A stretch of DNA of 64,000 nucleotides from Saccharospirillum salsuginis (GTDB taxonomy: Bacteria; Pseudomonadota; Gammaproteobacteria; Pseudomonadales; Natronospirillaceae): NCBI RefSeq assembly GCF_014651855.1, contig NZ_BMXR01000007.1:62001-126000 (forward strand). Direction: 5' to 3'. The notes beneath the pieces are model-generated. The model worked only from the letters and a program-made list of their open reading frames with translations, was not told the DNA's origin and did no database searches. The translations under genes and the position numbers were made by a program. Shown one piece after another: positions 21,225 to 31,018 of the stretch. The number at the start of each line of letters is the position of its first letter. Within the stretch, counting starts at the first letter, position 1.

Positions 21225-22481
21225 ATGAAACCAACCAAACCCGAAACACCGACTCCCGCTACGAATCATCTGTTTGAACTTGGCCTGCGTTGGCTGGATG
21301 CCGATGAAACGACGGTGCCCAAGTCCGGTGCGTCCGCTTCCGATTTTCATGAGTTCCTGCACCGGGCTGAGTCGTTGCCGTCACAGCGCCGGTTGCGCTG
21401 GGCGCGGTTGTGGCCGTTGCTGGCGATGGTGAACGGGGTCTTGGCGTTCAGTGGGTTGTTGGTGTGGCCGAATGGGAGCGGGGTGCATCTGCTGCTGTTT
21501 TTGATGGCGTTCTGGTTTGTACCGGTGGTGATGTGGGTGTGGACCCTGGTGGCGTCGCTCGGGTTGAAGCGTGCGCCGTGGTGGCGGGGTTTGATGACGC
21601 CTCATGTCGATGGGGTGGTGGCGGTCTGGTGTGCCCGCCAGGCGTTGTTGGCGCAGTTGGGGTTTGTGTCGGCGGGGCTGGTGTGGATGTGGCTGATGTT
21701 GGCGACCCGACAGGTGATTTTTTACTGGAGTACGTCGATCGATGCGGTATCGAGTCGGGTGGATGATCTGTTTCGTGCCTTGAGTCTGGGGGTGTTGGAC
21801 ACGCCGGATGCGCTGGTGGTGGGCGCCGCTCAGGCGGGGGCCATTACCGGGTGGGCGCAGGAGCTGTTGTCCCATTCGTATTTCTGGGCGGCCTGGTTGA
21901 GTCAGGTGTTGGTGCTGTGGGTTCTGGTGCCGGTGGTGGTGGCGCTGGTGGTGTTTCATGGGGTATTGCGCCGGCGGATCGGGCAGTGGCCTCGTTGGAA
22001 TCGGGTTATGGCGGTGCGGTTCGAGTCGACCTCGAAACCGGCGTTGTCGTTCGAGGCGCTGCAGCCGGAGCAGCCGGTGACGGAGCCGTTGACGCATCGG
22101 TTTCCGATGGTGGAGGCGCGGCCGACGGAGCCTGGTTTTGTCTGGCAGTTCGGGTTGGATTCGCGACCGGCGGGTTCGGTGCTGCTGGGCGGGGAGCAGT
22201 TTCGGGATGATCTGGCGTTGATCGATGAGCAGGCCGATCGTTTGCGGTGCTGGTACATTCCGGGCCATGCGGTCCCGACGGGAGATCTGGCGGACTTGAT
22301 CGCCCGGCATCGGGAGCGTGGGGGCGATCCGCAGCTCTGCGTGATGGTGGCGGCCGATCAGGACGGCTTCCGGTTGGAGGCCCTGAAGCACAGCTGGAGC
22401 GCGTTTCTCGATCGCAATCAATTAACGGTGCCGCTTGAGCTGGTTCGGGAATCGGAGGTGGCGCATGACGGGGCTCGATGA
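21225..22481 (+). CDS. DUF2868 membrane protein
   Basis: 418 residues with about four or five hydrophobic segments (roughly 60-80, 85-110, 140-165 and 215-250) and a C-terminal cytoplasmic region of about 150 residues. It matches the DUF2868 proteins that are encoded just before DUF3482 GTPases in many proteobacteria. The gene overlaps the GTPase gene by 17 nt, so the two are translationally coupled and probably form one membrane-associated unit. The function of the pair is unknown. Confidence 0.78.
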   Translation: MKPTKPETPTPATNHLFELGLRWLDADETTVPKSGASASDFHEFLHRAESLPSQRRLRWARLWPLLAMVNGVLAFSGLLVWPNGSGVHLLLFLMAFWFVPVVMWVWTLVASLGLKRAPWWRGLMTPHVDGVVAVWCARQALLAQLGFVSAGLVWMWLMLATRQVIFYWSTSIDAVSSRVDDLFRALSLGVLDTPDALVVGAAQAGAITGWAQELLSHSYFWAAWLSQVLVLWVLVPVVVALVVFHGVLRRRIGQWPRWNRVMAVRFESTSKPALSFEALQPEQPVTEPLTHRFPMVEARPTEPGFVWQFGLDSRPAGSVLLGGEQFRDDLALIDEQADRLRCWYIPGHAVPTGDLADLIARHRERGGDPQLCVMVAADQDGFRLEALKHSWSAFLDRNQLTVPLELVRESEVAHDGAR

Positions 22482-23880
22482 TTATCCGGTCTTCGCGGTG
22501 GTCGGCCATCCGAATCAGGGTAAGTCGAGCGTGGTCTCGACATTGGTTCAGGACGACCACATCGCCATATCACCGGTCAGCGGAACGACCCGCGAAGCGC
22601 ATCGTTACCGATTGATGCTGGGCGAGCAGACACTCTATGAACTGGTCGATACCCCTGGTTTCCAGCGGGCCCGCCAGGTGCTGGACTGGTGTGCGTCGCG
22701 CAGTCAGGGTGCGGCGGACCGTCCGGCGTTGCTGGCGGACTTCATCGACGCGCATCGCCACGACAGCCGGTTCGCCGACGACTGTGCCTTGCTGCAACCG
22801 ATATTGGATGGCGCCGGTATTGTTTATGTGGTCGATTCGAGCCGTCCCTACAGCCCGGCGTTCGAGGCGGAGTTGACCTTGCTCTCCTGGACGGCGCGCC
22901 CCCGTCTGGCCTTGCTGAACCCGGTCGGTCAGTCGTCTCACGAGGTCGAATGGCAGTCCGCGCTGAATCAGTATTTTTCGCTGGTGCGCACCTTCAATCC
23001 CCTGCTTGCCGCCTTCGATCAACATTTGTCGCTGTTGCGGGCCATGGCCGAGATCCATACGCCCTGGCGCGAGAATCTGTTGCGCAGTGTCGAGGCGTTG
23101 AACGAGCAGCGACAGCAGCGCCATGAGCAGGCAGCCGATGCATTGGTGGTGTATCTTCAGGCGGTGTTTCGCTATCGGTTGCAGTTGCCGGTGACCGGGG
23201 GCACGAAAGAGACGTTGCGTAAAACCGGTCTGACCCAGTACAACCGGGAATTGCAACGTCGCGAGCAATCGCTGCAGCAACAGCTGGCGAAGCTCTACGG
23301 ACATACCCAGCTTGATTGGGACAGTGAATGGCGCGCACTGCGCACCGAGGACCTGACCGATGCCCATGAATGGCGGGTCTGGGGGTTGTCCCGTCGGCGG
23401 TTAGCGTCATTGTCCGGCGCGGCCGGGGCTTTGTCCGGTCTGGCCGTGGATGCGGCCGTCGGTGGCACGTCGCTGCTGCTCGGGGCTGTGGTCGGGGGCA
23501 CTCTGGGCGGGCTTGCCGGTGGCTTTGCCGGACGCGACGCGCTCAGCTTCCAGCTGATTTCCAAGGTGCCGGGCTATGAACAATGGCAACTCGGTCCGGT
23601 GTCCAACCTGGAATTCGCCGTGGCACTGGTCGGGCGAGCCTTGCGCAGTTGGTATCAGTTACGGTTGCGTAACCACGCCCGCCGCGATGCGTTGATGGTG
23701 CATACCCCCGATCTGGCGCAGTGGATGGACGGCCTGGACCGCAAGCAGCAAGTCCAATTGCTGTTCTGGTTGCGTAAGTTGATGAAGCGATCCGTGACGC
23801 CAGGTGAAGAAAACCAGCTGAAATCCCTGATTTTAGCGTTAGGGGAGCAAATGGATAAGCCAGATGTAAAAAAGATATGA
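22465..23880 (+). CDS. Era/TrmE-like GTPase with DUF3482 domain
   Basis: 471 residues. The G domain shows G1 GHPNQGKSS (14-22), the G2 Thr pair at 41-42 and G3 DTPG (62-65). A glycine-rich hydrophobic stretch (about 313-355, SGAAGALSGLAVDAAVGG and on) could be a membrane hairpin, and the rest is DUF3482. GGAGG lies upstream of the ATG at 22465; the longer frame is not used. With DUF2868 it may form a GTP-driven membrane complex, but no process is known. Confidence 0.8.
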   Translation: MTGLDDYPVFAVVGHPNQGKSSVVSTLVQDDHIAISPVSGTTREAHRYRLMLGEQTLYELVDTPGFQRARQVLDWCASRSQGAADRPALLADFIDAHRHDSRFADDCALLQPILDGAGIVYVVDSSRPYSPAFEAELTLLSWTARPRLALLNPVGQSSHEVEWQSALNQYFSLVRTFNPLLAAFDQHLSLLRAMAEIHTPWRENLLRSVEALNEQRQQRHEQAADALVVYLQAVFRYRLQLPVTGGTKETLRKTGLTQYNRELQRREQSLQQQLAKLYGHTQLDWDSEWRALRTEDLTDAHEWRVWGLSRRRLASLSGAAGALSGLAVDAAVGGTSLLLGAVVGGTLGGLAGGFAGRDALSFQLISKVPGYEQWQLGPVSNLEFAVALVGRALRSWYQLRLRNHARRDALMVHTPDLAQWMDGLDRKQQVQLLFWLRKLMKRSVTPGEENQLKSLILALGEQMDKPDVKKI

Positions 23881-23947
23881 TTGCTGGCTATTCTGGTGCT
23901 ACGATTTAGCCCTATAAACGCTCATTGACGAAAAGGCGGTGTCTTAG

Positions 23948-24961
23948 GTGCTCTGGTTGGTGTTGGTCGTCCTGGCGGCGGCGTTGGCGATTGGGTTCGG
24001 CCCGCGACCCCGGGTCGTATTGCATTGGTTGGCGGAGGAGTTGCCGACCGATCTCGAGCGCCTGCCGGACTGGTTGTCCGGGCGTGAGGCACAGGAGGAG
24101 AATATCACCGAAGGTGCCGAAAAACACATCGAATTCGCGAATCCCGACCGGCCCGCCAAAACCCCTTATGCAGTGCTCTACCTTCACGGCTTCTCCGCCA
24201 CCCGCCAGGAAATCGCCCCGGTCCCCGAACGCGTAGCCAAAGCGCTGGGCGCCAATTACTACGGCGCCCGCCTGACCGGACACGGGCAGGACGGCGACTC
24301 ACTGGGACGCTCCACGGCCCGGCAGTGGTTGCGCGATACCGCCGAAGCCTGGCAAGTGGCCTGCGAGCTGGGCGAGCAGGTCATTGTCATCAGTTGTTCC
24401 ACCGGGAGCACCCTGGCCACCTGGCTGGCCGAGCAACCCTCGACCCAGCACCGGTTGGCCGCTCTGGTCCTGTTTTCACCCAACTATCAACCCAAGCACT
24501 GGGCGTCGCATTTGTTCGGCTGGCCCTGGTCGCGCCATTGGCTGAAATACCTGGCCGGGGAACACTACGGCTGGGAAGCGGCCGGCGAACTGAACAAGCG
24601 CTATTGGACCAACCATTACCCGACCCGTGTGCTGCACGAACTGCAAGCCCTGGTCATAGCCGTGCGCAACAGCCCGGTGGACAAGATCAGGGCGCCTTCG
24701 CTGTTCATTTACAGCGATGACGACCAGGTCGTGAACGCGCGCTACACCGACGGTGTCTATCGACGCTGGGGCGCGGATGTGACCGAACGCATCCGGGTCA
24801 ACGATGTCGACGACTCCAACCACGTTATAACCGGGGATATTGTGGCGCCGCAAAACACCGAAACCAGCGTCCGGCAGATTCTGGAGTTTCTGGAAAGGCA
24901 GGGGATAGGACAGCGAACCAGAAAATTGACTGAAGAGGCCCGTGATCCGGCCACGCCATAG
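23948..24961 (+). CDS. Alpha/beta-hydrolase fold protein
   Basis: 337 residues. The oxyanion region HGFSATRQE and the nucleophile elbow S-C-S-T-G with Ser151, a variant of GXSXG whose first Gly is Ser, are visible. The acid is probably in IYSDDDQVV and the His in DDSNHVITGD. An N-terminal hydrophobic run (LWLVLVVLAAALAIGFG) suggests a membrane anchor or signal. GTG is the start codon, 67 bp after the GTPase gene. It probably hydrolyses an ester or lipid, but the substrate is unknown. Confidence 0.8.
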   Translation: MLWLVLVVLAAALAIGFGPRPRVVLHWLAEELPTDLERLPDWLSGREAQEENITEGAEKHIEFANPDRPAKTPYAVLYLHGFSATRQEIAPVPERVAKALGANYYGARLTGHGQDGDSLGRSTARQWLRDTAEAWQVACELGEQVIVISCSTGSTLATWLAEQPSTQHRLAALVLFSPNYQPKHWASHLFGWPWSRHWLKYLAGEHYGWEAAGELNKRYWTNHYPTRVLHELQALVIAVRNSPVDKIRAPSLFIYSDDDQVVNARYTDGVYRRWGADVTERIRVNDVDDSNHVITGDIVAPQNTETSVRQILEFLERQGIGQRTRKLTEEARDPATP

Positions 24962-24969
24962 AATAGTAG

Positions 24970-25000
24970 GTTGGATTAGCGCGTGAGCGCGTAATCCAAC
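24970..25000. repeat. GTTGGATT/AATCCAAC intergenic palindrome
   Basis: Arms GTTGGATT and AATCCAAC around GCGC-gtga-GCGC. A second palindrome of the same type is at 46013-46044. It may serve as a terminator for the convergent hydrolase and surface-protein genes. Confidence 0.6.
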
Positions 25001-25015
25001 ATCCACACCTTTGAG

Positions 25016-25456
25016 CTAGAACATCAAACCAACAGTGAAATAACCATTCCCGGGATGAGTACCGCCCTCAACGAAGAGAATGCGGCTGTTGATCTGAATG
25101 TTGATGCCGACTTCACCAGCCAGACCGAACGACGGGTCCCGGTCCGAACCCAGGCCGGGGCCCAGGCTTCCGTAAATGTCCAGGCCGGTATCCAGCGGAA
25201 ACAGCAAGCCAATGGACGCATCGCCACCGAAAGCCACTTCTTCGGTGAAGCCGACCCCCAGTTCCAGTTCACCGTAGGGGTTCAGGCCGTTGTTTTGCAG
25301 GGCCGGCACGCGAACCGGGAAGCCGATGGCCCCGATCACGCCAACACCCCCACCGTAGGAAGCCACGCCGAATTCGGCGCCGCCGCGACCGCCGGCGGAT
25401 GCCGTGCTCACCAGAGCCAGTAAGGCCAGGGCGGTTACCACTATGCGTTTATTCAT
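25016..25456 (-). CDS. Small exported protein, possibly an outer-membrane beta-barrel
   Basis: 146 residues with a clear signal peptide (MNKRIVVTALALLALVSTASA). The mature part is glycine-rich, with alternating hydrophobic strands and a C-terminal Phe (GYFTVGLMF), the usual mark of outer-membrane barrels. AGGAG lies upstream of the ATG. No family is recognised. It lies between the hydrolase and the T6SS island and is transcribed away from the latter. Confidence 0.7.
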   Translation of the reverse strand: MNKRIVVTALALLALVSTASAGGRGGAEFGVASYGGGVGVIGAIGFPVRVPALQNNGLNPYGELELGVGFTEEVAFGGDASIGLLFPLDTGLDIYGSLGPGLGSDRDPSFGLAGEVGINIQINSRILFVEGGTHPGNGYFTVGLMF

Positions 25457-25618
25457 GAAAGCACTCCTTTTGTGCCGGTGGAAAATCGAAAATAGACGAA
25501 CGCAGTCAGTCTAGCCAGCTTCGTCGGACAGGTGAAGCCGAATTCAAGCATCGTTAAAATACTCGTCCAAAACGGCGCGACCGTACTTGCAGTGGATCCG
25601 GTGCAGCAGTGTATTTTA

Positions 25619-25634
25619 TGTGATCAACTTCACG
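25619..25634 (+). promoter_or_regulatory. CRP-like site upstream of the T6SS cargo island
   Basis: TGTGA-TCAACT-TCACG has one mismatch from TGTGA-N6-TCACA. It lies 256 bp upstream of vgrG. The 434-bp gap (25457-25890) also has a perfect 7-4-7 inverted repeat and is otherwise without a gene. Confidence 0.45.
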
Positions 25635-25669
25635 ACGTCCTTCCTGTACTTTCCTTACACTGTGCGACC

Positions 25670-25687
25670 TTCAAATTGAGATTTGAA
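25670..25687. promoter_or_regulatory. Perfect inverted repeat, possible operator
   Basis: TTCAAAT-TGAG-ATTTGAA, 7-4-7, in the vgrG upstream region 36 bp after the CRP-like site. No factor can be named. Confidence 0.3.
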
Positions 25688-25890
25688 ACAAGGACGGGCC
25701 TTTTCAGCAGGGAGCTATGGTTGACTCTTTTATCTCCCTCCCTACGTGCTGAATCCTCACAGTTCCGAACGTCTTCCTGTATTAAGGAGTCTGGGGGCGT
25801 TCGCGGCATGATCTCCGGCCTTGTTTTGGATAACAACTTCGGCGGCATTTATCCCGTGTGACCTCCACCGCCTACACAAGGAGAACCCCC

Positions 25891-27942
25891 ATGACGCTAT
25901 CCATCGCAGGGATCAACAAAGCGATGCGCGAAGTCGGCCTCGCCGACGAGAGCCAATACTTCCTCAAGATCGCGAACGTACCGGACGACAACTGCCTGGT
26001 CGAGAGCGTCCGCCTGGACGGCTGGACCTTTCACCGGGACTTCTCGATCAGCGTCAAGGTGTTGTTGCGTCATGAGCTGCCCGACGATGACGTGATCGGG
26101 CTGAACGCCACGCTCTCGGTCATCGACCGGGGCGTTCTCTCCCCGTTGCACGCCATCGTCACCGAAGTGCGCGACGCGGACGGCAACGGCGACTACGCCG
26201 GCCTGGAACTGACCCTCGGCTCCGCCCTGTGGCCCTTGCATCAACGTCGCCACAACCGGGTCTTTGTCGACCGCAGCGCCAACGACATCGCCCGGGACGT
26301 GTTGGAGCAGGCTTTGGACGGGCACGGTTCCGTCGAAGTCCTGGCCAAGACGACTCCCGTACTGCCGATGACCGTGCAATACGAAGAGACCGACTACCAG
26401 TTCGTGCGCCGCATCCTGGCGCGTGAAGGGGTCTACCTGCACCTGCATCAGGCCGACGGCGACACCATCGTGCAGTTGGTCGGCGACCTGAGCCAACTGA
26501 CCGAAGGTGAAACCCCCATCCCCCTGCGCTATGCCACCAACGCCGGCGCCGCGAAAAACGACGAGCATATCTTCAAAGTCACCCGGGTGCGCAACGCCGC
26601 CACCCGTCAGTTCCAACTGGCCGACACCAACCCCTGGCTCAGCACCGACCTGACCTCGCAACACGACGTCGACCTGGCGAGCGCGGACGGCGTGCAGCAC
26701 CATTGGGGCCTCAACACCCAGGACACCGACCGCAGCCAGGCGCTGGGCGACCGCCTGGCCGAACACGCCCTCTGGCAGGCCAGCACCCGGGTCTTCGAGA
26801 CCACCTGCCGCAGCCTCAAACCGGGCAGCCTGATCGAACTGACCGATCACCCCGAGTTGAGCGGCAGCTTTCGGGTCGTCGAGGTCTTGTTCAGCGGCTC
26901 CCAGCGGGGCGCCGCCGGCAACGGCCTGGGCGGGCAGGAAAACGCCTTTCAGTGTCGGGTGACCGTCATACCGGCCGACCTGGCCTATCGCCCGCCGTAC
27001 CAGCCGCGACCGCCGGTCTACGGCACCTTCACCGCCACGATCGACACCGAAGTGGACGAACGCGGGCTCTACCGGTTGCGCTACCCGTTCGACGCGCGCA
27101 CCGAGTCCGACGGACCGGCCAGCCCGCCGACCCGCCTGATGCAGACCCTGGGCGGCGAAGACCACGGCATGCATTTTCCGCTCGCCAAGGGCACCGAGGT
27201 GGCCGTGACCTGCGAGAACGGCGATCTGGACCGTCCCATCGTGCTGGGCGCCCTGTACAACCGCCAGGCCCACAACCCGGTGACCGATGGCAACGCCCGA
27301 CACAACCTGATCCAGACCCGGGCGGGACAACGCTTCCTGATGGACGACACCCCGGAACAGGAAGCCATCCACCTGGAAACCCCCGAGGCCAAGAACCGCC
27401 TGAGCCTGAGTGCCGAACAGGACGCCCACCTCGCCACGCTGGAATCCGTCGAAGGCGATGTCCGCCTGCACGCCGGCGAAGCCATGACGCTGGAAAGCGG
27501 TAAAAACCAGACCACCACGGTCGGCGCGGACCACACCGTTCACGTCAAAGGCAACCAGCAGCTGCAAACGGAAGAGGGCAAGATCACCGTCGAGTCGGCG
27601 ACCGACATCGAGTACAGCGCCGGCGAGGCCATCCGGTGGCAGACCCGGGAAGGCGAGATGACCCTGAGTTCCGGCGCCGCCATGCAATGGCAGGTGGGCG
27701 ACGGCCTGACGCAACAGATCGACAGCGGCGACTGCGAAGTGCGGGTCAATGACGGCAGCTTCCTGCTGGAGGCCGCCGCCGACATCCTGTTCAACGGCAT
27801 CGACAGCGGCACCCTCACCCTGGCGCAGGGCGACGGCCTGATCCAGATCGACAGCGGCGGCAACCTGACGTTGGACGCCCCCCAGGTGGACATCACCGCC
27901 GACACCATCGCCATCAAGGGCGGCACCATCGGCAATAACTGA
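25891..27942 (+). CDS. vgrG: Type VI secretion spike protein VgrG (first copy)
   Basis: 683 residues. VgrG trimers cap the Hcp tube and carry effectors into target cells. The gp27-like part runs to about residue 370, the gp5 OB-fold begins near 377 (YGTFTATIDTEVDERGLYRLR), and PLAKGTEVAVTCENGDLDRPIVLGALYN (about 434-461) is the conserved VgrG segment. The rest is a beta-helix with short repeated DUF2345/gp5-C-type turns. The start at 25891 follows AAGGAG. No other T6SS structural gene is in the window, so this is an orphan cargo locus that depends on a main cluster elsewhere. Confidence 0.9.
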   Translation: MTLSIAGINKAMREVGLADESQYFLKIANVPDDNCLVESVRLDGWTFHRDFSISVKVLLRHELPDDDVIGLNATLSVIDRGVLSPLHAIVTEVRDADGNGDYAGLELTLGSALWPLHQRRHNRVFVDRSANDIARDVLEQALDGHGSVEVLAKTTPVLPMTVQYEETDYQFVRRILAREGVYLHLHQADGDTIVQLVGDLSQLTEGETPIPLRYATNAGAAKNDEHIFKVTRVRNAATRQFQLADTNPWLSTDLTSQHDVDLASADGVQHHWGLNTQDTDRSQALGDRLAEHALWQASTRVFETTCRSLKPGSLIELTDHPELSGSFRVVEVLFSGSQRGAAGNGLGGQENAFQCRVTVIPADLAYRPPYQPRPPVYGTFTATIDTEVDERGLYRLRYPFDARTESDGPASPPTRLMQTLGGEDHGMHFPLAKGTEVAVTCENGDLDRPIVLGALYNRQAHNPVTDGNARHNLIQTRAGQRFLMDDTPEQEAIHLETPEAKNRLSLSAEQDAHLATLESVEGDVRLHAGEAMTLESGKNQTTTVGADHTVHVKGNQQLQTEEGKITVESATDIEYSAGEAIRWQTREGEMTLSSGAAMQWQVGDGLTQQIDSGDCEVRVNDGSFLLEAAADILFNGIDSGTLTLAQGDGLIQIDSGGNLTLDAPQVDITADTIAIKGGTIGNN

Positions 27943-27977
27943 TCCCGCCCCAGCCACCGGAAAAGGAACTCAACATC

Positions 27978-30341
27978 ATGACAACGGCCATGCAAAGGAC
28001 CCGGATCCGCCTGACCGTCTCGGGCTACGAGTGCGCGGTGCAGTCACTGACCGGCGAGGAAGCGTTGAACGCCCCCACGCGACTGACCGTCACCACCGCG
28101 GACGATCTGCCGTTCGAACTGGACGAACTGCTCAACCAACCGGTCGCCCTGAGCCTCACCGGCCCCGGCGCACTGGAGCGGCGCTTCTCACTGACCGTCT
28201 TCGACGCCGAGGAAGTCTGGACCGGCCCCCGACCGCAACTGACGCTGCACCTGGCCAGCAAGGTGTGGCGCGGCCGCGAGCAGTTCCACAGCCGCCTGTT
28301 CATGGACCAGCCGCGCGACCGGGTGATCCGCCAGTTGCTCGCCGAGATGGGCTACGCCCCGGACGAGGTCGACCTGCGCCTCGACCCGGTGCCCGCCCAT
28401 GAAGGCCCCTTCCTGCAGGCGCGTGAGTCCAACCGGCATTGCCTGGAACGGCTGCTGGCCGAGGTCGGCGCCAACTACTGGTTCGAACCGGCCGAGAGCG
28501 ACTACAGCGAACGCCTGGTGATCCGCAACGACCCCCTGATCAGCCCCTACCTGCCGCACATCGAATGGGCCCAGGCGACCTCCGGCCTGGCGCCGGACCA
28601 GCAACTGAACCGCATCACCGCCGCCTACCGACGCTGGCGCTGGCAGCCCGCGACCCGCGGCCACGCCGTCACCGGCAGCGCCGCCGGCGCCCAATCCAAC
28701 GACCGCGCCACGCACCAATCCTTCGAACCGCCGCGCCCGCGCAGCGAAGCCGAACAACGCGCCCTGTTCGCCCAGCAACACCGCGACCAGAGCCGCTACA
28801 CGCTCGAACTGCACAGCCACCAGCCGCTGCTGACCGCCGGCCATACGTTATCGCTGGACGCCCACCAACTGCCGGTCCAGACCGCCGGCGACTTCCGCAT
28901 CATGAGCGTCCAGCACCACGCCGAACCGACCGGTAGCGACGACCCCGCCAGCGGCGGCGTGCAGTACCGCAACACCGCCGACGTCATCCCCCGGGCCACC
29001 GCCGTCCGCCCGGCGCTGACCACCCCGCCGGACCTGCCGCAACTGTTCCCGGCCCGGATCGAAAGCCGCCGCGCCTACGCCGAACTGGGCGCCGATGGCC
29101 GCTACTACTTCCGCTACGACTTCGACCGGAGCGACCAGCCCCACGCCCAGGCGTCTCAACTCACCGAACGGCTGGCCCCCTACGCCAGCCCCATGGACCC
29201 GGAGCAGGGCAAAACCATCGGCTGGCACTTCCCGCTGCTGAACCGCAGCACCGTCATGGTCAGTTGCCTGAACAACGACCCGGCGCGGCCGCTGATCCTC
29301 GGGTTCGTGCCCAGCCGCGGCCAACTCGGCCCGGTCACCAACAAAAACGCCACCCAGAGCCGCATCGTCACCCCCGGGCAGAGCGAACTGACCTTCGACG
29401 ACGCCAAAAAGGCCGAGTGCATCGCCCTGCACACCTTCGACCGTCAGCTCTGCCTGGAACTGAACGCCGCCCAGGCCGAACCCTACTGCCAGATCCTGGC
29501 TCAGTTCGGCGGCATCCGGCTCTACGCCGAACAAAACCTGGACCTGACCACCGACAACGGCAATCTCGACGAACGCATCGGCGCCGACCGCAGCCAGACG
29601 GTCAAACAGAACAGCGCCACCACCACCGAAGAGGGTGCCGTCCAGTACCAGGCCAAGACCGAACAGCACCACACCGCCCAACTGACGATGACCCAGGCCG
29701 CCGAAGGCGACTACAGCCTCTGGGTGCAGGAAAAACACCTCAGAATGGACGCCAAGACCGGCCACAGCACCACCGTGGACGCCGGCGATTATCAACTGCA
29801 GGTTCAGGACGGCGCCGTCATCCACCAAGTAGCCGGCGACATCACCATCCTGGGCAACGGCGGCGGCGACATCCTGCTGGTTAAGGGCGACGCCGGTATT
29901 AAGATGGACGCCGGCGGCAACATCAAACTGTTCGGCGCGAAGATCACGCTCAAGGGGCAGGGTGGGGTGACGTTCAACGGGGATGTGCAGTATGAGACCG
30001 GGGCCGGGAACGAGCCGGAGGAGGCTGAAGCCCTGAACCTGGAAGTGCTGTCCGAGACCGGGGCGCTCAGCCTGGACGGAACCCAGCCGGTGGAAGGCTC
30101 ATCTCATGCCTACCAGCGCGACACCCAAGCTGTTGAAGAAGATGCGTCCGAATGGGCCGATATCGAAATCGTGGACGCCGCAGGCAACCCGGTCCCCCAT
30201 CGGGAGGTGGTAGTCTCTCGGCCGGATGGCTCGGAATTGCTGGCCCGAACCGATCAATACGGCTATTTGCACATCCGCAAGTCCAACCTGAAGGGCGCAA
30301 CCGCGCGAGTGCTGAACCGAAAGGTTAAAGGAGTCGAGTGA
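27978..30341 (+). CDS. vgrG: VgrG-like spike protein with C-terminal extension (second copy)
   Basis: 787 residues. It has the same plan as its upstream neighbour: gp27-like part, OB-fold near 361, GWHFPLLNRSTVMVSCLNNDPARPLILGF at about 415-443, then a beta-helix to about 680. It adds a C-terminal part (about 727-770) that resembles a carboxypeptidase-regulatory/Ig-like beta-sandwich (VDAAGNPVPHREVVVSRPDGSELLARTDQYGYLHI), which may dock the next protein or an effector. It is 35 bp after the first vgrG, and its stop overlaps the start of the adaptor-like gene. Two tandem VgrGs may assemble as a heterotrimer or serve different cargo. Confidence 0.85.
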   Translation: MTTAMQRTRIRLTVSGYECAVQSLTGEEALNAPTRLTVTTADDLPFELDELLNQPVALSLTGPGALERRFSLTVFDAEEVWTGPRPQLTLHLASKVWRGREQFHSRLFMDQPRDRVIRQLLAEMGYAPDEVDLRLDPVPAHEGPFLQARESNRHCLERLLAEVGANYWFEPAESDYSERLVIRNDPLISPYLPHIEWAQATSGLAPDQQLNRITAAYRRWRWQPATRGHAVTGSAAGAQSNDRATHQSFEPPRPRSEAEQRALFAQQHRDQSRYTLELHSHQPLLTAGHTLSLDAHQLPVQTAGDFRIMSVQHHAEPTGSDDPASGGVQYRNTADVIPRATAVRPALTTPPDLPQLFPARIESRRAYAELGADGRYYFRYDFDRSDQPHAQASQLTERLAPYASPMDPEQGKTIGWHFPLLNRSTVMVSCLNNDPARPLILGFVPSRGQLGPVTNKNATQSRIVTPGQSELTFDDAKKAECIALHTFDRQLCLELNAAQAEPYCQILAQFGGIRLYAEQNLDLTTDNGNLDERIGADRSQTVKQNSATTTEEGAVQYQAKTEQHHTAQLTMTQAAEGDYSLWVQEKHLRMDAKTGHSTTVDAGDYQLQVQDGAVIHQVAGDITILGNGGGDILLVKGDAGIKMDAGGNIKLFGAKITLKGQGGVTFNGDVQYETGAGNEPEEAEALNLEVLSETGALSLDGTQPVEGSSHAYQRDTQAVEEDASEWADIEIVDAAGNPVPHREVVVSRPDGSELLARTDQYGYLHIRKSNLKGATARVLNRKVKGVE

Positions 30342-30973
30342 TGTCCGAACATCAGGTACGCGATAACGAATGCATCATTACCATCGCCGCCGAACACGGC
30401 GTGTCCGTGTCCGATATTAAAGACCACGCGGGCAACCAGACGCTTCTGCAGGAACGGCGCTTGTTGAATTGTCTGGCTGTGGGGGACCGAGTGGCCGTTC
30501 CGACACAATCGAGTGGTCAATCCTTGTCGTTGGAGACCGTCAACCGCCTCCAACTGGCCGAGGACCGCTTCCTGCTGCCGCTAACCTTCCGGGATGAACA
30601 GTCCAAACCCGTCTCGGGATTGACCGTCCGGTTCTCCTGGACGGACGATCAGGGCACCGGGCACATCGACGAAGCGACAACCGACGGCAATGGCACCGCC
30701 CGGTTCGAGCTGCCGCTCGACTGTGAGAATGGCGTCATGGAGTATGAGCGTGGAGACGACCAGACCCGGGTGCGCCAGCCGGTAAGTCTGGGGCGGCTCG
30801 ACCCGCCCGAAACCCCGGCCGGCATGCTGCAACGAATACGCCGGCTGGGTATGCGGCCGCTGGACCGAACGGCCTCTCACACCCCGGAGGACATCCTGGA
30901 AGCCTACGCCGATGAACTGGGCATGGATGTCGATACCATTAAAGACGCGCTTGCCGGTGATGCCAGCCTGTAA
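30341..30973 (+). CDS. Putative T6SS adaptor with LysM-like and Ig-like regions
   Basis: 210 residues. The first 55 look LysM-like (IITIAAEHGVSVSDIKDHAGNQTLLQERR...VGDRVAVP). A beta-rich middle (about 78-140, LPLTFRDEQSKPVSGLTVRFSW...TTDGNGTARFELPL) resembles the extension at the end of the second VgrG. A short C-terminal helical tail follows. The ATG follows AAAGGAG and overlaps the stop of vgrG. Such small proteins between a vgrG and an effector often load the effector onto the spike, and that is inferred here. Confidence 0.6.
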   Translation: MSEHQVRDNECIITIAAEHGVSVSDIKDHAGNQTLLQERRLLNCLAVGDRVAVPTQSSGQSLSLETVNRLQLAEDRFLLPLTFRDEQSKPVSGLTVRFSWTDDQGTGHIDEATTDGNGTARFELPLDCENGVMEYERGDDQTRVRQPVSLGRLDPPETPAGMLQRIRRLGMRPLDRTASHTPEDILEAYADELGMDVDTIKDALAGDASL

Positions 30974-31018
30974 GCAGATTTGCGAAACGGAACAAGGACT
31001 ACGCACAGGGCCGTATTT

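Noticed and set aside
25897..27957. 686-codon open frame on the minus strand
   Set aside because: Antisense shadow of the first vgrG; low-complexity G/V/Q/D composition.
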